From Stomorhina lunata (lineage: Eukaryota > Arthropoda > Insecta > Diptera > Rhiniidae), in the NCBI GenBank assembly GCA_933228675.1, contig OW121744.1, forward strand, positions 60,772,928 through 60,836,927: DNA of 64,000 nucleotides, in the 5' to 3' direction. Shown here piece by piece: positions 11,624 through 20,980 of the stretch (its first letter is position 1; each line of letters starts with the position of its first letter). The translations under genes were made by a program, and so were the position numbers. A model generated the notes under the pieces. That model saw only the letters and a list, made by a program, of their open reading frames with translations. It was not told where the DNA came from and did not search any database.

Positions 11624-11737
11624 GATGAAATGGCAAACCAAACTAAATATTAATCACTTGACAGCTGACAAAATGGCCGCCAGTTAAAAAAGTGATGCCA
11701 ACTTAAAGTTCTATACCTCAATAAAAAACACCCGATA

Positions 11738-11938
11738 TGTGAAATGGATGCTTATGACTCAAGACAAAATTTCGAAAAATTGGCTGTTAAAGATAAACAA
11801 TGCATTTCGTCAGTTTCTAAGTAGTTTTTCTTTTGCATTACGAACAGTCATGCCCAAAAGGCAACCAAAAAATGCAAAAGAGCATAAATTGAATAAGTTC
11901 GTGTGTGTATATAAGGAGCGATGTTGTTTTCAACGCAA
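11738..11938 (+). other. Short unassigned stretch between two transposons
   Basis: It should continue the LINE interrupted by the mariner (the TATGTG start could follow LINE sequence), but similarity to the LINE copy at 41628 is too weak to claim. No other feature is visible. Confidence 0.3.
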
Positions 11939-12767
11939 CCCAGTAAGAAAAAAGGTTTATTCTCAAATTGAGGATGATTTGAAAATAAACCATTTTTCAA
12001 AGGTCAAACGTTTGATACTGATTTGATACTGATTTGAGAATAATAGCGTTCTCAACAAAAAGGGGACTTTATTCTCAAATCGAGAAATGCCTTTATTCTC
12101 AAATCATTATCAAACCTCATTCTCAAAGATTTTTCAAATGTGGATATCATCTACATACATGTGGAACATAAATAAAATGGCGTTGTATTTTTGAGTTTGC
12201 TTATTTTGTTTTTGAAAACGGTGCATCATATTTGAATTCTTTTGCTTTAAATATAATTTTTTTATTGTTAGGTAAAAAAAATGTTAAGAAACAAAGAAAT
12301 TTCAATTATGCATATGAATATTATTGAATTTTTAATCTTGACATTTTTTAAGCAAGGTTTTGTAATCAAATATGGATCAATTTTAAAAAATCCGAAAGAA
12401 ATAACGAATTTCTTTGAAATGCAATGCCATTCCATTAAAATATCTTAAACATTATTTTTTTTAACATAAATTATTTTTTTTAAAGTTTGAAAAAAAAATT
12501 AAATAACGTTTGATATCAAATTTATATAACACCATTTTTCAAATTATTCTCAAATCATGTTAGGGTTTGATAATGATTTGAGAATAACCTTTATTCTCAA
12601 TTTGAGAAACTATCATTTTTCAAACGTTTATTCTCAAATGAACCCTCATTTGAAAATAAATGTGAATCTCAAACATCTGTTCAGGTTTGAAAAAAGTTTG
12701 AAATAAACGTTTGATATCAAATGTAAAAGTCATTATATTTCAAACGTTTAACACTGTTCTTACTGGG
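11939..12767. mobile_element. Non-autonomous element with CCCAGTAAGAA termini
   Basis: The ends are CCCAGTAAGAA and the inverse TTCTTACTGGG. The interior is packed with TTTATTCTCAAAT, ATTTGAGAATAA and TTTGATACTGATTTGA in both orientations, giving several partial foldbacks near each end, with a unique AT-rich core (12170-12530). The flanks share only AA (or AAA), so the target duplication is unclear. No coding capacity. Superfamily not recognised. Confidence 0.6.
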
Positions 12768-13370
12768 AAAGCACAAACCAGTTTCTGACCCAGCGTTATC
12801 AGGTTTTTGGGGATTTTATCCCAAAAAAAAAATCCCCAAATCGACTTTGACTTACCATAATTTCTGTTCTAATATTTTAATATTTTCAATTTTGGACTTT
12901 TTTAATTGTTGAACATATGCTTTACAAAAATATTCCAGAAACCTGACGTGTGACACTTGTGAATAATATCTGTCGAAGAAGAATTAAGCGATGTTTGTCA
13001 AACATATTTCTGTACAAACGAAGAGATAGCGACGAAGAAAACTACTTAATACTGCTATATAAAGACTGTTTCGATTGAAATTGATACTTAGATTTTGGCT
13101 AATAAAATTAAAACGCTCAGTTTAATTTTAGAAGATTAAAGCTAAAAAAATTATTTGATAAAACTTGAAGATCTAAGCAACTTTTATTCAACAACTTTTT
13201 TGTAAGTGGCTTTTAATTGAAATTTTTAAAAAATACCTGGTTGGTTCCTGGGGGAACCAGTAGGCACCCGGAGTTCAAAGTTTCAAGTTTAATACGTATA
13301 TATTGAAACACGCAATATTTTTTTTTTTAACAAATTCTGACGTGTGGCCTATATTAACCAAACGAATATC
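12768..13370. other. Intergenic, with a perfect hairpin
   Basis: No gene is supported. TTTTTGGGGATTTTATCCCA followed by an A run and ATCCCCAAA (12807-12840) can form a short stem. A second short palindrome GGTTCCTGGGGGAACC (13240-13260) recurs as GGTTCCTTGCGGAACC at 18444-18462, on the other side of the piggyBac/Transib block. The two may be subterminal palindromes of the old piggyBac. Confidence 0.4.
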
Positions 13371-13379
13371 ACGCTGTAG

Positions 13380-13623
13380 TAGAGAAGCAAACATTGGGCG
13401 CTTAGCAGATATTTTAACCTTAACACTACTTTGTCGACCGATATAAATTCATGCAGCCTATTTTTGGATAAGTTTGATTTGTCTCTGCATTATGACACTT
13501 GTACAAAATCCAATCATTAATTACAGCCATATAACACACATGGTAAAATAAGCGATTCGTACATTTCCGAGATTTTATTCGTATATGAATACGACCTAGA
13601 GAGAATACAAAAGATCAACGCCG
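13380..13623 (-). pseudogene. piggyBac transposase, C-terminal part
   Basis: The minus strand continues from 17374 across the Transib: GGVDLL lies on the junction, followed by VRIAYFTMCVI and later segments matching the piggyBac region after the third catalytic Asp. Several stops and frame changes. The join across the Transib (HMGG / VDLL) is in the expected order and leaves one CGCCG, so the Transib landed in an already existing piggyBac. Confidence 0.68.
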
Positions 13624-13660
13624 CACGGTGGTTCAGAATCAAATTTCATTGGCCAAAACC
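13624..13660 (+). repeat. Transib left terminal inverted repeat (RSS-like)
   Basis: Heptamer CACGGTG (13624-13630), a 21-bp spacer, then GCCAAAACC (13652-13660), which matches 7 of 9 positions of the V(D)J nonamer ACAAAAACC. It differs from the right end at heptamer position 4 (G for A). Confidence 0.85.
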
Positions 13661-14359
13661 TATATATTTTGTTGACACAGATTTTTCAAATTTTTATACC
13701 ATCAGAAAGAAAACATATCAAAACTAAGGCGGCCAAAAAATTTGGTCAAAATATTCGCTGTAGTGGGCGTGGCATGCTGCTAAAGACAAGGAATTTTGGT
13801 TAATTTAGAAATGAAAGAAAAATTGTAATTTTTGATCTCATATTAATTACGATTTCTTGAAAACTATTAATGCTAATGGGCTGCGGTTTTTTTGTTATGT
13901 TGGGTGGACTGTTGGTTTTAACAAATGGTATTTGCGCACCCTGTATAATTTGTAGTTAAGGTGTTATGTAATAAATTTAAAATCACCATATACTCATAAA
14001 ATTTCAAGTTTAGTAATCGAAACCACCCAAAGAAAGCCAAGAGTGTTCCCTTTAAGTCTATATATACTTTTGCACCCGCCCGTAGAACACTTTTTTTATT
14101 TTAATGAAAATACTCAACATTTTTACCAGCAAAATTCTATCAAAATTACTAGTAAATTTACTTTAGAAATCATTCACTGTCATAAATACAAATTGCAGAT
14201 AATTATTTCAATAAGAGGAAAGTTATTAGTGGTTTAAATTTTTATTCAAATGGTTGGTATCTTAAAAAAAACTTCCCTGAATTTTTTAGGGAATTTTTCA
14301 AAGAATTTTGAAAATATTTCATTTTGCACAGATATTTCAATTACCTGCTAAAAAATTAT

Positions 14360-14680
14360 AGGGAAAAAAACCTTTAAAATGTATTTCAGTAAAGTACAGA
14401 ATGAATTTTAACAGTTAAAATTTTCCATTTTTTAAGGAATGTTACCTAGCCTGTTACTCATCAGCGTTAAAGGGTTTTATTATACTTAAAAATTATTATA
14501 ATTGGTCTTTTATGACATTAAATAAAACTTCCTAAATTTATTCACTGCATTTTAAAAATTCCATGAAAAAATTTTTAAAATATCTTTCAGTGAAATACAG
14601 GATGAATTTGAACAGGTACAATTTTCCATTTGATTTTATGGACAGCTACCTAGGTAGAGTATAATAATATCAAAGCATGA
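14360..14680 (+). repeat. Imperfect tandem repeat in the Transib 5' region
   Basis: Two copies about 205 bp apart share CAGTRAARTACAGRATGAAT, ACAATTTTCCATTT-like sequence and ACCTAG (14385-14455 and 14588-14660). It precedes the transposase by about 150 bp and may be a regulatory or transposase-binding region; that role is only a guess. Confidence 0.6.
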
Positions 14681-14808
14681 TATAAGGACAATAATTTGGA
14701 AATAAATGTTAGTTTCGAACAAGTATTCGATTTAAAAAGGTTGATAAATATTTGGAAGTTTTATTTCAAAGCCCTTTAAAAGTACATTATTTTCGGCTAA
14801 ATTAAAAT

Positions 14809-16827
14809 ATGGAGACTTTCAGCTATAAAGAATTGGCCGAAGAATATTTTAAAAATAAAGATGGTGTTCTAAGCCATATTCAAACAAAACTGAATATAAA
14901 TAGTCTCTACATTGAAACACAACTGGAAATAAAAAACAAAGTATCTAATTTCGTCAAAACATTGAATAGATACTACAAGGAAGTTGACTTTAGTAAAAGT
15001 AAATTTTACAAGCGCTTTGCGAATTGGTTAGAAGGTGAACTCCGTATCCAGATCATTTCAGAAACAACAAATGATGGGAGTTGTGGAAGACCACAAAAAC
15101 CGTTAGATAACTGTAGCGATAGATCTAAGAGACGAAAACTGAAGAATTTTAATGAAGAAATCGGGTGTGAAAACATTAAAGATAGTTTTCTGCATAAACT
15201 TCGATCTGAAAAACAATTAGCGAAAGTGGATATCATTCAGAAAGTCCTTTCTGCTAGTCCGGTGAGAACAAAACGGGTTCTTAAAAGCATTCCAACACCA
15301 AACGAGGAAAAACAGTTTACAAACGAGGAAGCACTTGCATTATTTCTGGATTTAAAGCTAACAAAACATCAGTATACTCAACTCAGATTACGTGCGATCG
15401 AAAAAGGCTTAAATTTATACCCGTCATATCATCACATAATTGCAGCTAAAAAGGAGTGCTATCCTCCAAAGGAATCTATGAAAATCACACCAATTTCTGC
15501 ACAGGTAAAACTGCAAGCTCTACTTGATCATACAGCTGAAAGGTTGCTACAATCACTTAAAGGAAGTGATTTAAAAAAACATGGAAACTGCAATTTAACT
15601 CTCTTTTGTAAATGGGGATGCGATGGATCTTCAGGACAAAAACAATATAAACAATTTTTATGTGAAGATATTTCTGACACAGATATGTTCATGGTGTCAT
15701 TTGTGCCATTGCGATTAATAAAAAACTTAGAAGACTCGGAACCTTCGTCCAGCACAATACAAACAAATTTTATTTGGAAAAATCATACTCCATCGTCCAC
15801 GAAGTACTGCAGACCAATAAAATTTGAATTTAAAAAGGAAACTCATGATACCATTAAGAATGAAATAAGTGACATCAAAACTCAAATTTCAACACTAAAG
15901 CCATTAGAGTTAGAGATAGATGAACATACTATTAAATTGAATTATCAATTAATACTTTCAATGATAGACGGAAAAACTGCCCAGGCTTTGACTGATACAA
16001 AAGCTTCATCCAGCTGTATTATATATAAAGCAACATCAAGTCAGTTAAACCAAGAACCTACAAAGTCACTAGATAGTATTGATGCATTTGAATTTGGATT
16101 ATCACCGCTACATACGAGAATAAGATTTATGGAACACATACTGAAAATTAGCTATGATTTGGACTTCGGATCTAATGACACCAACAAAGAGAAAAGAAAA
16201 TTGAAAAAGAAACAAGTTCATGATGCATTTCTCAAACACGGGTTAATTATAGATCAACCAAAACAAGGATCAGGCAATACAAACGATGACAATACCGCAA
16301 GAAGATTATTTTTGGATCCCGAAACTACATATGATATAACAGGTGTTGATATAGATCTTATTTCAAGATTTAAAACAATTACTGAAGTACTTGCGTGCAA
16401 TGAACAAATTAATGCTAAAAAATTTGGTGATTATGCCAAGGAAACTGTTGCTATATATACATCCAAATACATTTATAGAAATATGTCAGCAACAGTGCAC
16501 AAGGTTGTTTATCATGGAGAAGATGTCATTAAGCACCATTTATTACAAATTGGAGATTTATCAGAGGAAGCCCAGGAAAAAAGAAATAAGGATTACAGAT
16601 TTTACAGAGAATATAATACCAGAAAAACGTCACGAAGTTCTACAAATGAAGACTTATTTCACATATTATTAGCAACGTCAGATCCATTCATCTCTAGCAT
16701 TCGAAGTCAATGGAAAGTAAATCCTTCGGACCTAAGTGCCGAAGTTAAAGCACTGCTGCAGGACAGCAGTAATACAAAGCAGAATATAAAATATTTACAA
16801 GAAATATTCCAGCCAAATAAACAATAA
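14809..16827 (+). CDS. Transib transposase (RAG1-related DDE recombinase), intact ORF
   Basis: 672 codons without interruption, the length expected for Transib. The protein would cut and paste the surrounding element by a RAG-like mechanism. Family landmarks: CKWGCDGSSGQKQYKQ (first candidate Asp, D272), SMIDGKTAQALTDT (second, D387), FGLSPLHTRIRFMEHIL (430-445), MSATVHKVVYHG with the two zinc-type His (H564, H569), and IGDLSEEAQEKRNKDYRFYR with the candidate Glu (E586/E587), then SRSSTNEDL and SSDPFISS-like sequence. The N-terminal 130 residues are basic and less conserved. The CxxC normally pairing with the two His reads CIIY (C403, Y406), so one predicted zinc ligand is missing. The start at 14809 is the first ATG in frame; AATAAA follows at 16856. 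The catalytic assignments come from family knowledge and were not aligned by computer. Confidence 0.93.
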   Translation: METFSYKELAEEYFKNKDGVLSHIQTKLNINSLYIETQLEIKNKVSNFVKTLNRYYKEVDFSKSKFYKRFANWLEGELRIQIISETTNDGSCGRPQKPLDNCSDRSKRRKLKNFNEEIGCENIKDSFLHKLRSEKQLAKVDIIQKVLSASPVRTKRVLKSIPTPNEEKQFTNEEALALFLDLKLTKHQYTQLRLRAIEKGLNLYPSYHHIIAAKKECYPPKESMKITPISAQVKLQALLDHTAERLLQSLKGSDLKKHGNCNLTLFCKWGCDGSSGQKQYKQFLCEDISDTDMFMVSFVPLRLIKNLEDSEPSSSTIQTNFIWKNHTPSSTKYCRPIKFEFKKETHDTIKNEISDIKTQISTLKPLELEIDEHTIKLNYQLILSMIDGKTAQALTDTKASSSCIIYKATSSQLNQEPTKSLDSIDAFEFGLSPLHTRIRFMEHILKISYDLDFGSNDTNKEKRKLKKKQVHDAFLKHGLIIDQPKQGSGNTNDDNTARRLFLDPETTYDITGVDIDLISRFKTITEVLACNEQINAKKFGDYAKETVAIYTSKYIYRNMSATVHKVVYHGEDVIKHHLLQIGDLSEEAQEKRNKDYRFYREYNTRKTSRSSTNEDLFHILLATSDPFISSIRSQWKVNPSDLSAEVKALLQDSSNTKQNIKYLQEIFQPNKQ

Positions 16828-16855
16828 CTATAATTTGCATTTAACATTTGAGTGC

Positions 16856-16861
16856 AATAAA
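16856..16861 (+). terminator. Poly(A) signal of the Transib transposase
   Basis: AATAAA 29 bp after the stop codon, the first canonical signal downstream. The rest of the element to 17336 is noncoding. Confidence 0.6.
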
Positions 16862-17336
16862 GTATACAAATATTAATATTAAATATTATTTTATTTATCT
16901 ACAATCTATTTATGACTACAAATAAATATATATTTAAAGAAAAATTAAGTTACACTCTTTTATTTAAAAAAACCTAGGTAATATGTAAGTATTATTAAGC
17001 ATAAATTAAAATTTGGGCCAGCCTAATAAAAATACTGTAAATACCTCAACGAGAAAGGGGACACCCTAAGGATAACAAAATATTAAATTGCTATCCAAGG
17101 TCGACTTGTGGCCCAAATTGGAGCCAAATCGGTTAAGAGGAAGTGGGTCAAAAATGAGTTGGCAGATTTGAAACAAAATAAAAAAGAAAATCATCGAAAA
17201 TAGAATTTCAAGCTTAAATTTCTTAAGAACCACTGTACCGGTCTTAATAAAACCTACACTTGAAAAAGCTACAGATGTTATCTGTTGATTAAAAAAAAGA
17301 ACTACTACAAAATCTTTAATAGTTAAAAAGTTACAG

Positions 17337-17373
17337 AGTTTTGGCCAATGAAAAACGATTCTGAACCACTGTG
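17337..17373 (-). repeat. Transib right terminal inverted repeat (RSS-like)
   Basis: Read inward: heptamer CACAGTG (17373-17367), identical to the RAG consensus heptamer, a 21-bp spacer, then GCCAAAACT (6 of 9 to the nonamer). Followed outside by the target duplication CGCCG. Confidence 0.87.
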
Positions 17374-17817
17374 CGCCGCCCATATGCTTATTGTATTCAT
17401 GAACAATATTTGGACACGGAATATTTTTCATTCTCTATTCTTTCTTGTTGTACCGGTCAATGGTTGTCGCATTCTGAAAGAAATGACTTCACTCCAGCTA
17501 AAGTCGATGCCATGTTTTGTCAATCCATGCGACAGTGGTCACGTCGATTACATGAAATGTTGCGATCGAATTTCTTTGTCACAGCGATTTTTGAATTTCT
17601 GTGGTAATATACAGAGTGGAACCCGTGGTCGACGAACAGTTCCAAGTGAGTATATTCCGCCTTTCATTCCAAAAAGCAGCCTCAAAGTCAAAATGTGGGT
17701 CAAGCTCCGAATCATCATTAGAAAAATCCACATCATCTTCGCTATCTGAACATTCGATGAGTTGATATATTCGGAAAGTTGCTCCTGCTTTCGAAAATTA
17801 CGAACTCTGCGAGCCAT
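17374..17817 (-). pseudogene. piggyBac transposase, N-terminal part
   Basis: Starts at an ATG (17817) as MARRVRNFRKQEQLSEYI, followed after a frameshift by an acidic Ser/Asp stretch typical of piggyBac N-termini. Most of the catalytic middle is missing. Just before the Transib insertion it reads PNIVHEYNKHMGG, the piggyBac motif that continues as VDLLDS on the other side (13623 downward). A dead gene, older than the Transib. Confidence 0.72.
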
Positions 17818-18021
17818 ATTCAAAATGCTTCCTAAAAGAATCACAAAAAAACACCGCCAAACAAACTATAATAAATACTCAATTTGGAACTCACAGAGTC
17901 TGTTGGTTCCTCAATAAACTAACCAAATTATACGAAAAAACTTCTTAAAGAAACAAATTTATATTGCCAAATACTTAAAGTGTCTTTTCTGCAATTCAAA
18001 GATTATAATAATAATAATAAT

Positions 18022-18232
18022 TTCCACGACAACATTTCAATTGGAACAAGTGGTACTTCTCTCAGACAATGAGCTGCATCCGATTCTATTTTTAGACTCA
18101 TTGAAAGGGACCCACGTTTTAACTCCGGCTCCGAACGGCAAATGTATTAGAGAAGCTTTTCATAGCCTAATACTCAATAACCAGTGGTTAACTGAGTTAT
18201 GAGGTGAACCGCCGCTTTTTTGAATTTTTTTT
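18022..18232 (-). repeat. SINE family A, head-truncated copy
   Basis: On the minus strand it carries the tRNA-unrelated body of the family: CTCATAACTCAGTTAACCAC, GGAGTTAAAACGTGGGTCCC and CATTGTCTGAGAGAAGTACC. The tRNA-like head with A and B boxes is absent. A TAA-rich stretch (18008-18020) adjoins its 3' end. Compare 47366-47630, 51971-52276 and 60886-61207. Confidence 0.75.
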
Positions 18233-18556
18233 TCACTTAGGATAATTTACCTGAAAGAACATTTTTGAAATGCATAGATTTACACACAAGCGCTAAATTT
18301 TGGGGTTGCTGTTTACCACTGTACCCGAAGCTGCTAACAAAACATAAATTCAAGTGCCAATCAGTGCAAATAATGAAGGTTGAATAAAAGAACAATTTAA
18401 AAGTTATAAGGTAAAATTAAACAAAAAATCTCGTTTTCATTTGTTGGTTCCTTGCGGAACCAGTAGACTATTAAGGGTTAATTCATGGTATCTTCCAATT
18501 TTTAAAATATTGATATTAAGAAATATGGCCTTATTTCCATAAAATACTTTCACTTT

Positions 18557-18840
18557 TCACCTAACACCTTTCATTAAGTTTTGTACACTTCTTTCATTTA
18601 CTGTAGCATACGATTTTCGCCACATATTTTGAAACTCTCTTACGTTTTTGCACACTCTTTTAGTATTCTTTAAAAATCTTTTCATTAATGCCCAATATTT
18701 TTCAATTGGGCGAAGCTCTGGACAGTTATGGGGGTTACAGTCTTTAGGAACATAATTTATATTATTTGCAGTATACCGTTCTACGGTTTTTTTTGGAATA
18801 GTGGCCGGTGGCTAGATCTGGACAAAATAGTACAGGCATG
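18557..18840 (-). pseudogene. IS630/mariner-type transposase, C-terminal fragment
   Basis: Minus-strand reading gives DLATGHYS (second catalytic Asp) and CNPHNCPELRPIEKYWAL with the third acidic residue, ending NLMKGVR and stop. An A-run indel shifts the frame between the two. This is one of three pieces of a single transposase separated by a gypsy element (18841-22985) and a hAT (23076-24408); the others are 22986-23067 and 24417-24640. The last GCATG is the gypsy target site. Confidence 0.75.
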
Positions 18841-18991
18841 TGTTATGGTACTGAAATTATAATTAATATCTTATGGTAACCCCGTTTAGTTTAAGTAGTC
18901 GGTATCCAATTAATTGTAATTACTATGAATAGTTTTATACCTCTTTGTAAGTTGTTAAAACATTAAATAAAAAGTACTCAAACACATAACA
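18841..18991 (+). repeat. gypsy 5' LTR
   Basis: 151 bp, TG...CA ends, identical to the 3' LTR. The primer-binding site follows at once: TGGTGTCAGG from 18992 begins with the TGG complementary to a tRNA CCA end. I cannot name the tRNA. Confidence 0.93.
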
Positions 18992-19055
18992 TGGTGTCAG
19001 GTTTTTCTTAAAAAAAATAATAAAAAACTGTTTAAAAGTGATCAAATATTAAAAA

Positions 19056-20033
19056 ATGCCGTTAGATATTGTTGAAGCGAAAGATGCTAGTACAGTAGAC
19101 CAAAAAGGCTTGAATTCTTTAGGAGCTGCAATGCCTTCGTTTAATTTAAAAGCTTTCAATGTGGGTGAAGAATGGAGGAATTGGAGCAAACAATTTAAAA
19201 TTTATTTGTTGGCCTCTAATCTTGACGCTCAGCCAAATAAAAGAAAAGTTGCCCTCTTACTCCACCATATGGGACCCGCTTCCCTGCAAATCTTCAACTC
19301 GTTCAATGAAGACATTGATACTGTCGAGTACGGCAACTTGTTGAAGAAGTTTAAGTCTCATTTCATACCTAAGATTAATTTGTCAATGGAAAGACATGCT
19401 TTCTTTTCGAGACACCAAAAAGTTGAGGAGTCGATTGTGGAATATGCCACTGCATTGGAAAATTTAAGCAATTCGTGTGATTTCAAATCTTTAAGAGAGG
19501 GTTTACTTAAAGACATACAGGTATGTGATGGAAAACGATCGTTTTCAAATCGATCGATTTCAGATATATTTTTGAGATATATTTTTGAGATTTTCGGTTA
19601 TTTCCCCAAAAAACTCAAACCAAATGAAAGATAAAATATCAGTCAATAGGATTAAAGCAAAAATTTTCATTATTTTTGGGGGAAATAACCGAAAATTAGC
19701 TAAAAAATATGTCTGAAATCGATCGATTTCAAAACGAAACTGTCCATCACATACCTGATATTTACATGCGGCTTGTCCGAAAATTACAAAAATGTCAAGG
19801 AGCGTTTGTTGAGTGAGGGTGACATAACCTGGAAAAAATCGTTGGAAATGGCCAAAAGCATGGAAATGGCAAGAGCAAATCTTGTTAGTATTGAAAATGG
19901 CGGTCAATATGAACCGATAGTGGCTGGCATAAAAAATTTCAACAGACCCGTTCAACAAAAACAACAACAAAATGCACAACAATATCAACAATATTTTGTA
20001 ACGGAATGCAACGGTCAACTCAATAAATTGTGA
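19056..20033 (+). pseudogene. gypsy gag, interrupted by a MITE
   Basis: Starts at ATG 19056 (MPLDIVEAKDASTVDQ). It contains a capsid-type domain with WRNWSKQFKIYL and an alpha-helical region ending LREGLLKDI, then is cut by a 240-bp MITE (19518-19757). Removing the MITE and one ATA copy continues the frame as FTCGLSENYKN...WKKSLEMAKSMEMARANL, then a Gln-rich tail and stop at 20031-20033. The CCHC zinc knuckles and protease expected next are missing. Confidence 0.85.
19518..19757. mobile_element. 240-bp MITE inside gypsy gag
   Basis: Almost completely palindromic: CAGGTATGTGATGGA at the left, TCCATCACATACCTG at the right, and inner arms with AAATCGATCGATTTCAGA and GGTTATTTCCCCAAAAA. Flanked by ATA on both sides (19515-19517, 19758-19760); deletion with one ATA restores the gag frame (KDI/FTC). 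A 3-bp duplication suits PIF/Harbinger-like elements, though ATA is not their usual TWA. Superfamily uncertain. Confidence 0.83.
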
Positions 20034-20104
20034 ATCTATTTTGGAAAAATATACAGACATGTTTCATGGATTAGGGAAATTAAAAGATAAGTGTCACTTA
20101 GAGA

Positions 20105-20980
20105 ATGGTTAAGTTAAATGTAATTACGGAAGTAAGAGAACCGACTGACTGGGTTAGCTCCATTGTATTAGTAACAAAATCAAATGGAAGCTTGAGACTT
20201 TGCTTAGATCCGCGCAATTTGAATAAAGCTATTAAAAGACCAATATTTGATTTCCCAACAATAGATGAATGCAAAGCGCGCATGAGTGGCTCAAAAATAT
20301 TCAGTTTGTTAGATGCAAACTCGGGTTTTTGGATGGTTGAGTTAGATGAGGAATCGTCAAAGCTGTGTACATTTAATACACCTTTTGGTAGATATAGATA
20401 TTTACGTTTGCCCTTTGGGATTAGTTCGGCCCCCGAAATATTTCATGCCGAAATGGTGAAACTTTTCGGTGACATTCCTGGTCTAGTAATATATATGGAT
20501 GATTTTTTAATTCATGCCCCTAATATACATGAACACAACAAAATATTAGCTCAAGTCCTTACAAGAGGGAAAACAGTTGGTCTTAAGTTTAATCGCTCAA
20601 AATCTATAATTCTGAAATCTGAAATCAAGTTCATTGGACACGTATTTAGTGAAAAAGGGGTGCAACCTGATGAAAAAAGAATTCAATGCATTTTAGCCAT
20701 GCCAGTTCCAGAAAACAAGCAGGAACTGCAACGTTTTTTGGGAATGGTCACCTATTTAGGTTCATTCATTAAGAATTTGTCAAGCAAAAATAAACATTTG
20801 AGAGATCTTTTGAAAAAAGATTTAATGTGGTCATGGAATAGAGAACAACAAATAGAATTTGAGAATTTAAAAACAGAAATAACTAAAGCACCCGTTTTAG
20901 CCTATTATAACACAAACAAACCTCTTATTTACAGTAGATGCATCAAAATACGCTGTGGGTGCTGTGATAATGCATGGTGA
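20105..20980 (+). pseudogene. gypsy pol, reverse transcriptase part
   Basis: A Ty3/gypsy reverse transcriptase that copies element RNA into DNA: DWVSSIVLVTKSNGSLRLC, the fingers and palm with FSLLDANSGFWMVEL, LPFGISSAPE, the catalytic YMDD (codons 20492-20503), and LQRFLGMVTYLG in the thumb/connection. The first ~40 residues of the usual RT are missing: upstream bases 20041-20099 still encode YTDMFHGLGKLKDKCHLE in another frame and then jump. The frame ends after a 1-base shift near 20930. Confidence 0.88.

Larger units (their letters stand above)
9146..11735 (-). mobile_element. mariner/IS630-type transposon, interrupted
   Basis: Terminal inverted repeats of about 30 bp: ATGGGTGTTTTTTTTAGAGG at the left, and at the right the complement starting TCGGGTGTTTTTTATTGAGG; both continue TATAGAACTT. 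TA dinucleotides flank both ends (9144-9145, 11736-11737), the standard target duplication of the IS630-Tc1-mariner superfamily. It carries one transposase gene on the minus strand (see next entry). A 1.3-kb second transposon (9669-10975) sits inside it. Without that insert the element would be about 1.28 kb, the usual size for mariners. Confidence 0.88.
13624..17373 (+). mobile_element. Transib DNA transposon, apparently complete
   Basis: A 3750-bp element. The left end starts CACGGTGGTTCAGAATC and the right end, read inward, CACAGTGGTTCAGAATC; similarity continues to ...TTTCATTGGCCAAAAC (about 36 bp). A perfect GC-rich 5-bp target duplication CGCCG flanks it (13619-13623, 17374-17378). CAC-N-GTG ends and a GC-rich 5-bp duplication are the established hallmarks of Transib, the superfamily related to the RAG1/RAG2 recombinase. 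It carries one uninterrupted transposase gene (14809-16827) with a poly(A) signal. The 1.1-kb 5' noncoding part holds an imperfect tandem repeat (14360-14680). Inserted in a piggyBac pseudogene. At 3.75 kb it is somewhat longer than typical ~3-kb Transibs, owing to long noncoding flanks. Confidence 0.93.

Noticed and set aside
14809..16827. Whether the 672-codon gene could be a domesticated RAG1-like host gene
   Set aside because: It lies between Transib inverted repeats with an intact target duplication, so it is a transposon gene, not a host gene.
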